DNA from: Leptospiraceae bacterium UBA2033
Lineage (GTDB): Bacteria > Spirochaetota > Leptospiria > Leptospirales > Leptospiraceae
Direction: 5' to 3'
DNA: 19,655 nt
Assembly: GCA_002333425.1 (NCBI GenBank)
Contig: DDBL01000075.1
Location: 54,423-74,077, forward strand
In this document: one piece after another, positions 15,565 to 19,655 of the stretch
Layout: the number at the start of each line of letters is the position of its first letter
Numbering within the stretch: position 1 is the first letter of the stretch
Notes under the pieces: model-generated
What the model was told of the DNA's origin: nothing
Database searches by the model: none
Seen by the model: only the letters and a program-made list of their open reading frames with translations
Translations under genes and position numbers: made by a program

Positions 15565-16419
15565 ATGAGATCCCAAAAAATTATTTTCTTTCTTTCTATT
15601 ATCTTGACCCTCATAGCATTTTGGAATTTCAAAATAATGCTTCATTTAAAAGGATTAATTGTATTATTTCATGAGATTTGTCATGCGTCAGCCGCTCTAC
15701 TGACTGGCGGAGTAGTAGAAAGAATTTTTATTCATGGAAATGAAACAGGTGAAACAGTAATTTCTGGTAAAATGCAAATATCTTTTTTATTTGTAGTGTC
15801 TGCAGGTTACATTGGATCTTCCATATTAGGTGGAGTATTACTAAATCGTGGATTTGATAAAAAACATGCAAAACAATTTTTAGGATTTGTAGGAGTTTTT
15901 CTAATTTTATTTACTCACTTTTATTCGGCTAATCACGATTTTACTTATAACACAGGAATTCGATTCGGGATAATATTTATTATACTCTCTTTTATCAGCA
16001 AAGAAATATCTTCTCTAATTCTAATATTTTTGGGAACAAGTGTATCGCTTTATAGCGTCTACGATCTAGTAGACTTTACAAATCAGATTCAGCATACAGA
16101 CGCAGGAATTTTAGCAAATTGGATTTTAGGGAAAAAAGAAAAACTATTTGGTCTAAACTTAAAACAGTTTGGAATTTTAATTGCTATCATCTGGTCATCT
16201 ACAAGTCTTTTTATTTTAGGAATACTTGTGAAAAGAACTTTTACAGAGCCAGATCGTTTTTTAAATATGAGTAATTTAAAAAGACAATTCGTCGAAGCAA
16301 AAGTAGAGCCAGATGTAGCGCAATGGTTTTTATCCAGAGGTCTTGACCTTAACGGAAAACCATTAGACAAAGACTGGGCAACACAATTAAAAAAAGAAGG
16401 AATGAATAAACATGAGTAA
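15565..16419 (+). CDS. M50B-like membrane metallopeptidase-family protein
   Basis: The 284-residue protein has about six or seven hydrophobic segments. Near its start is the zinc-protease motif His36-Glu37-Ile-Cys-His40 inside LFHEICHASAALLTGG, followed by VERIFIHG. This matches the M50B-like peptidase family (relatives of site-2 proteases), where HExxH in a membrane helix binds zinc. A possible third ligand is Asp167 in YSVYDLVD. The second canonical M50 motif (NPDG type) is not seen, so proteolytic activity is probable but unproven. The C-terminal 60 residues are soluble. An in-frame ATG at 15508 lies inside the previous gene; I chose 15565, one base after that gene's stop and preceded by GGTGG. 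It overlaps the next gene by eight bases. Confidence 0.8.
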   Translation: MRSQKIIFFLSIILTLIAFWNFKIMLHLKGLIVLFHEICHASAALLTGGVVERIFIHGNETGETVISGKMQISFLFVVSAGYIGSSILGGVLLNRGFDKKHAKQFLGFVGVFLILFTHFYSANHDFTYNTGIRFGIIFIILSFISKEISSLILIFLGTSVSLYSVYDLVDFTNQIQHTDAGILANWILGKKEKLFGLNLKQFGILIAIIWSSTSLFILGILVKRTFTEPDRFLNMSNLKRQFVEAKVEPDVAQWFLSRGLDLNGKPLDKDWATQLKKEGMNKHE

Positions 16420-17347
16420 ACGCATATTAATCACAGGTGGTGCAGGATTTATTGGATCTCATTTATGTGAGAAACTTTTAAAAGAAGGAAACGAAGTAAT
16501 TTCTGTGGATAATTATTTCACAGGAAGAAAAAAAAATATACAACACCTTCTAAAAAATCCAAAGTTCGAGATGATTCGTCATGATATTGTAAAAGAATTT
16601 CGCGCAGAAGTAGATCAAATTTATAACTTTGCTTGTCCTGCCTCTCCCGTCCACTACCAATACAATGCAATTTCCACCATCAAAACAAACGTGATGGGAA
16701 CAATGAATATGTTAGGTCTTGCAAAGAAGGTAAGAGCGCGTATCCTCCAAGCCTCCACAAGCGAAGTTTATGGAAACCCACTCGAACATCCACAAAAAGA
16801 AACCTATTGGGGAAATGTAAATACCATCGGAATTAGAAGTTGTTATGATGAAGGAAAAAGAATTTCCGAAACACTTTGTTTTGATTATTATAGACAGCAC
16901 AAGGTGGATATCCGCGTTATCCGTATATTCAACACTTATGGTCCACGTATGCTTGCAAATGACGGTCGAGTTGTTAGTAACTTCATAGTACAAGCGTTAT
17001 CCGGTAAAGACATTACCATCTATGGAGATGGAAGTCAAACTCGTTCTTTTTGTTACGTAGATGATTTAGTAAATGGAATTGTTGCGATGATGAACCAAGA
17101 TACTTTCCAAGGACCGGTTAACCTCGGTAATTCGGACGAGTTCACTGTAAAAGAATTAGCCGAGCTTGTAATTAAACTCACCAAATCCAAATCCAAAATC
17201 ATCTACAACCCACTTCCACAAGATGACCCTGCACGTCGCAAACCCGATCTTAGCCTCGCCAAAGAAAAATTAGGTTATAAATTTACCGTTCCTTTAATAG
17301 AAGGTTTAAAAAGAACGATAAAGTATTTTCAAGGGGAATTGAAGTAA
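16412..17347 (+). CDS. uxs: UDP-glucuronic acid decarboxylase (UDP-xylose synthase)
   Basis: The 311-residue protein is an extended short-chain dehydrogenase very close to UDP-glucuronate decarboxylases, which oxidise and decarboxylate UDP-glucuronate to UDP-xylose using bound NAD. Seen are the NAD loop GGAGFIG at 9-15, Asp33 at the end of strand 2, the family-typical NFACPASPVHYQ at 72-83, the active-site STSEVYG at 115-121, and the catalytic Tyr145-xxx-Lys149 pair (SCYDEGKR). RIFNTYGPRM, the UDP-binding YGDGSQTRSFCYVDD and the DDPARRKPDL end are also typical. Length is normal. It is the last gene of the PBP-led run, so it may supply a nucleotide sugar for a surface polymer; a UDP-xylose-using transferase is not identified here. 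GAAGGA upstream supports the start. It converges with the repeat protein at a three-base gap. Confidence 0.93.
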   Translation: MSKRILITGGAGFIGSHLCEKLLKEGNEVISVDNYFTGRKKNIQHLLKNPKFEMIRHDIVKEFRAEVDQIYNFACPASPVHYQYNAISTIKTNVMGTMNMLGLAKKVRARILQASTSEVYGNPLEHPQKETYWGNVNTIGIRSCYDEGKRISETLCFDYYRQHKVDIRVIRIFNTYGPRMLANDGRVVSNFIVQALSGKDITIYGDGSQTRSFCYVDDLVNGIVAMMNQDTFQGPVNLGNSDEFTVKELAELVIKLTKSKSKIIYNPLPQDDPARRKPDLSLAKEKLGYKFTVPLIEGLKRTIKYFQGELK

Positions 17348-17350
17348 AGG

Positions 17351-19655
17351 CTAATAGGTAATTACCCGGACAGAGTGATTACCAGTATCAGTTACGTACA
17401 ACTTGTTATTGGTAGCAAGCCAGAGTCCTGTTGGATTATTAAAACGAGAAGCCAAGCGAGTTCCATTTACGATTGCGCTACATCTACTTCCCACCGCAAT
17501 ATCAGGTGTAGCCCCAGCATAAGTGGTCACGGTGGCGGAAGTCCTTGACTCATTCAAGACTAATTTTCTTATAGCACAATTTCCACTGTCTGCTACGTAG
17601 AGAATATTATTTCCATAGACAGCAATGTCTGTGGGATTATTAAAAGTAGCCGCTGAACCAACACCGTTTGCATAGCCAGATGCACCACTCCCAGCAATTG
17701 TAGTTACAACACCAGCAGGAGTAATCATACGAATACTATGATTTCCCGAATCAGATATAAAAATTGTCCCGATGGAATCAATCGCGATACCTTTAGGGTT
17801 ATTAAATCGTGCCGCTGTTCCAGATCCATTTTGAAATCCAGCCGTTCCAAAAAATGGGGTAAGTCCAGTTGCGTTTGCTCCAGCAAAACAAACATTATTT
17901 ACCGTGGCAGCTCCTGTGGCTGAAGATCTCCGTATGCAATGATTACCTGTATCTACTACATAGTGAAATCCCGATAGAAAATCAATTGCCATTCCTTCGG
18001 GATTTCGATAACGATTTGAACCAGCGGTAGAACTATTGACATATCCAGCAGTATTTGTAGCCCAATTAGTTACAGCAAATACAGAAGTCATTGCCCGTAT
18101 TCCATTATTGGTATTGTCCGATATATAAAATGTATTGGCAGAATTACGAAAAATTCCTCTAGGGGAATTAAATCTTGCAGCAGATCCTGTCCCTGAAGTA
18201 TAACCGGATAAACCTGTTGTTGATCCAGCAACGCCCACAACAACGCCATTTGCCGCTCCTATAGAGCGTATTCGATGATTACCCGAATCGGTGACAAAAA
18301 TTGTATCCTCTGTAGTATTCATCGTCAGATGCTGGGGGCTACTAAAAGAAGCCGCAGTCCCGGTTCCATCCACATTTCCAGCAGATCCTGTGCCGGCTAA
18401 AGTTATAACACTTCCAGAATCCGGATCAGAGCTTGCTGTCGTAAATAGAGATGTATACGGAGCACCAGTTAACGGATTACCAAGAGTATCCTGAATTCCA
18501 GAAGTAAGTTGTAACACATGAAGACTTGCATAGTTCAATTGTGAATTAGATTGAATTAATACAGCCGTTGTTCCGAGTGGAGTAATTGTTAATAAATAAC
18601 TACTACTTGCAGTAAGGGTAATATTAGCCGTAATTAGTGTAGCTGGGTTTACTGCTTTATTAAACGTAACAAGAATTGGTGAAATCACTGAAACATCTGT
18701 CGAAGTATTTGACGGGCTAACAGAAGCTACACTCAAAGGTGAACTATCCGCAATCGTTGTAAAGTTCACTGTTACAGATCCAGCCAATGAATTAGGAACT
18801 GTTGCTGTATCTTGAATTCCTGTTGAAATTGTAAGATTATAAGCAGTATTATACGCAAGTGTAGATGTTGGCTGAAAAACAGCACCATTGGATCCTACTG
18901 CATAGACAGTTCCTGTTATTGGTGTTACACCTTGTGTTAAAGTAATATTCGTAGAATTAATAGTCGAAAGATTTATCGACTTACTGAAAGTCACCAAAAT
19001 AGTTTGTGAAATTGAAACACTAGTTGCTCCATTAGAAGGGTTAGTAGCAGTAACTGTTGGCGGAGTAGTATCTGGAGTTGACGCAGCGGTGGTAAAGGAT
19101 GTAGAATAAGAACTGGCAATGGCAGCTCCATTTGAATCTGTTACACCAGTGGAGATATTCACAGTATACGTTTTCGAGTTACTAAGAGTAGACGTTGGTA
19201 TAAAATAAGCGCCAGTTGTACCCAAAGTTGAAACTGTTCCAACTATTGGCGTTATCCCATCTAAAAGTGTAATGTTGGTAGTATTTAGAGTAGCCGCAGC
19301 CATTGATTTACTAAATGTAATAAATATATTTGAGCTAGTCGATACATTTGTAGAACTATTTGCAGGAGAAACAAATGAAACGGTAGGCGCTATATCTGAC
19401 ACTGTCGTAAAACTAATTGTAGTATTTGCCAGCGCATTTGGTGTTGTTGCTGTATCAGTTATTCCGGTCCTAAGTGTTAGAGTATACAAAGTGTTATACG
19501 CTAGTGAAGATGTAGGTTGAAAAATCGCGCCATTTGTTCCAACTGCATTCACTGAACCTGCAATCGATGTACTACCCTGCGTTAATGTAATATTCGTAGA
19601 ATTAATAGTCGAAGATGTAATAGGTTTACTAAAATACTCAAACCAGAGTGGTTTT
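17351..19655 (-). CDS. Ig-like (Big_5) plus NHL-repeat surface protein, 5'-partial
   Basis: The frame is open to the right edge, so only the C-terminal 767 residues are visible and no true start is present. The N-terminal half has one partial and three complete Ig-like domains of the Big_5 type (about residues 1-85, 89-190, 198-301, 306-407). Each has a P-S/A-N-xxTxVS start, a VTFSKxI strand and a FTT end. After a short linker come six NHL-type blades (about 415-767), recognised by repeated RFNNPKGIAIDxxGTIFISDSGNHSIR units, which should close a six-bladed propeller. Composition is rich in Ser, Thr, Ala, Gly and Asn and poor in charge, typical of exported proteins. A role in adhesion or binding is inference. 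The gene ends three bases from uxs. Confidence 0.85.
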   Translation of the reverse strand, partial: KPLWFEYFSKPITSSTINSTNITLTQGSTSIAGSVNAVGTNGAIFQPTSSLAYNTLYTLTLRTGITDTATTPNALANTTISFTTVSDIAPTVSFVSPANSSTNVSTSSNIFITFSKSMAAATLNTTNITLLDGITPIVGTVSTLGTTGAYFIPTSTLSNSKTYTVNISTGVTDSNGAAIASSYSTSFTTAASTPDTTPPTVTATNPSNGATSVSISQTILVTFSKSINLSTINSTNITLTQGVTPITGTVYAVGSNGAVFQPTSTLAYNTAYNLTISTGIQDTATVPNSLAGSVTVNFTTIADSSPLSVASVSPSNTSTDVSVISPILVTFNKAVNPATLITANITLTASSSYLLTITPLGTTAVLIQSNSQLNYASLHVLQLTSGIQDTLGNPLTGAPYTSLFTTASSDPDSGSVITLAGTGSAGNVDGTGTAASFSSPQHLTMNTTEDTIFVTDSGNHRIRSIGAANGVVVGVAGSTTGLSGYTSGTGSAARFNSPRGIFRNSANTFYISDNTNNGIRAMTSVFAVTNWATNTAGYVNSSTAGSNRYRNPEGMAIDFLSGFHYVVDTGNHCIRRSSATGAATVNNVCFAGANATGLTPFFGTAGFQNGSGTAARFNNPKGIAIDSIGTIFISDSGNHSIRMITPAGVVTTIAGSGASGYANGVGSAATFNNPTDIAVYGNNILYVADSGNCAIRKLVLNESRTSATVTTYAGATPDIAVGSRCSAIVNGTRLASRFNNPTGLWLATNNKLYVTDTGNHSVRVITY
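18935..18968 (-). repeat. DNA-level repeat within Ig-like domains, copy in domain 3
   Basis: This 34-base segment encodes the strand around STINSTNITLTQ of the third visible Ig-like domain and matches 19580-19613 in the first domain with only two mismatches, far closer than to the domain between them. It points to recent duplication or gene conversion. Confidence 0.8.
19580..19613 (-). repeat. DNA-level repeat within Ig-like domains, copy in domain 1
   Basis: Partner of 18935-18968, 645 bases away, equal to two Ig-like domain lengths. The shared core includes ATATTCGTAGAATTAATAG on the plus strand. Confidence 0.8.

Noticed and set aside
16633..16993. Alternative-frame ORFs inside the UDP-glucuronate decarboxylase gene
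   Set aside because: They overlap fully conserved uxs motifs and are explained as frame shadows.

Overview
This is an AT-rich bacterial window that looks chromosomal and most resembles Leptospira (family Leptospiraceae, spirochaetes). The basis is protein flavour: a DUF3332-type lipoprotein-like protein, surface proteins built from bacterial Ig-like plus NHL repeats, small clade-restricted secreted proteins, and AT-rich codon use. Genus assignment is inference from memory, not from a search. No tRNA, rRNA, CRISPR array, prophage or transposase was seen.

Layout. 73-3537: a DUF3332 protein, a secreted protein of unknown function, a 70-residue ORF with a strong ribosome binding site, and a UMF1/Atg22-like MFS transporter. 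3830-5394: a Bfd-like [2Fe-2S] protein translationally coupled to a stand-alone RibD-C-type reductase, facing a secreted protein that may be a distant paralogue of the one at 862-1836. 5560-6728: an anti-anti-sigma (STAS) protein whose stop overlaps the start of a protein with a C-terminal J-domain. 9720-6731 (minus strand): a compact operon of SixA-like phosphatase, hypoxanthine phosphoribosyltransferase, isovaleryl-CoA-dehydrogenase-like acyl-CoA dehydrogenase and a GT2 glycosyltransferase, with overlaps of 4, 1 and 17 nt. 9843-11129: a citrate synthase homologue whose two best-known catalytic residues are replaced. 11484-17347: a probable envelope operon of class A penicillin-binding protein with an N-terminal zinc ribbon, a TPR-like membrane protein, a small secreted protein, an M50B-like membrane protein and UDP-glucuronate decarboxylase. 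17351-19655 (minus): the C-terminal part of a large repeat protein (Ig-like domains, then six NHL blades), running off the right edge.

The larger intergenic gaps hold inverted repeats of two families. Family A (three copies) has arms made of an 8-base unit, roughly CACRGAGR. Family B (one paired copy and one solo arm) has arms made of a roughly 10-base unit, CACCGATNNN. They occur only at transcription-unit boundaries. At all four convergent gene pairs the stop codons are 3 nt or less apart or overlap, so no intergenic room is left for terminators there.

The strongest leads are the periodic inverted-repeat families, the catalytically altered citrate synthase homologue, the zinc-ribbon class A PBP and its envelope operon, and the STAS/J-domain gene pair. 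I did not find a defence system or an obvious new multi-gene machine.
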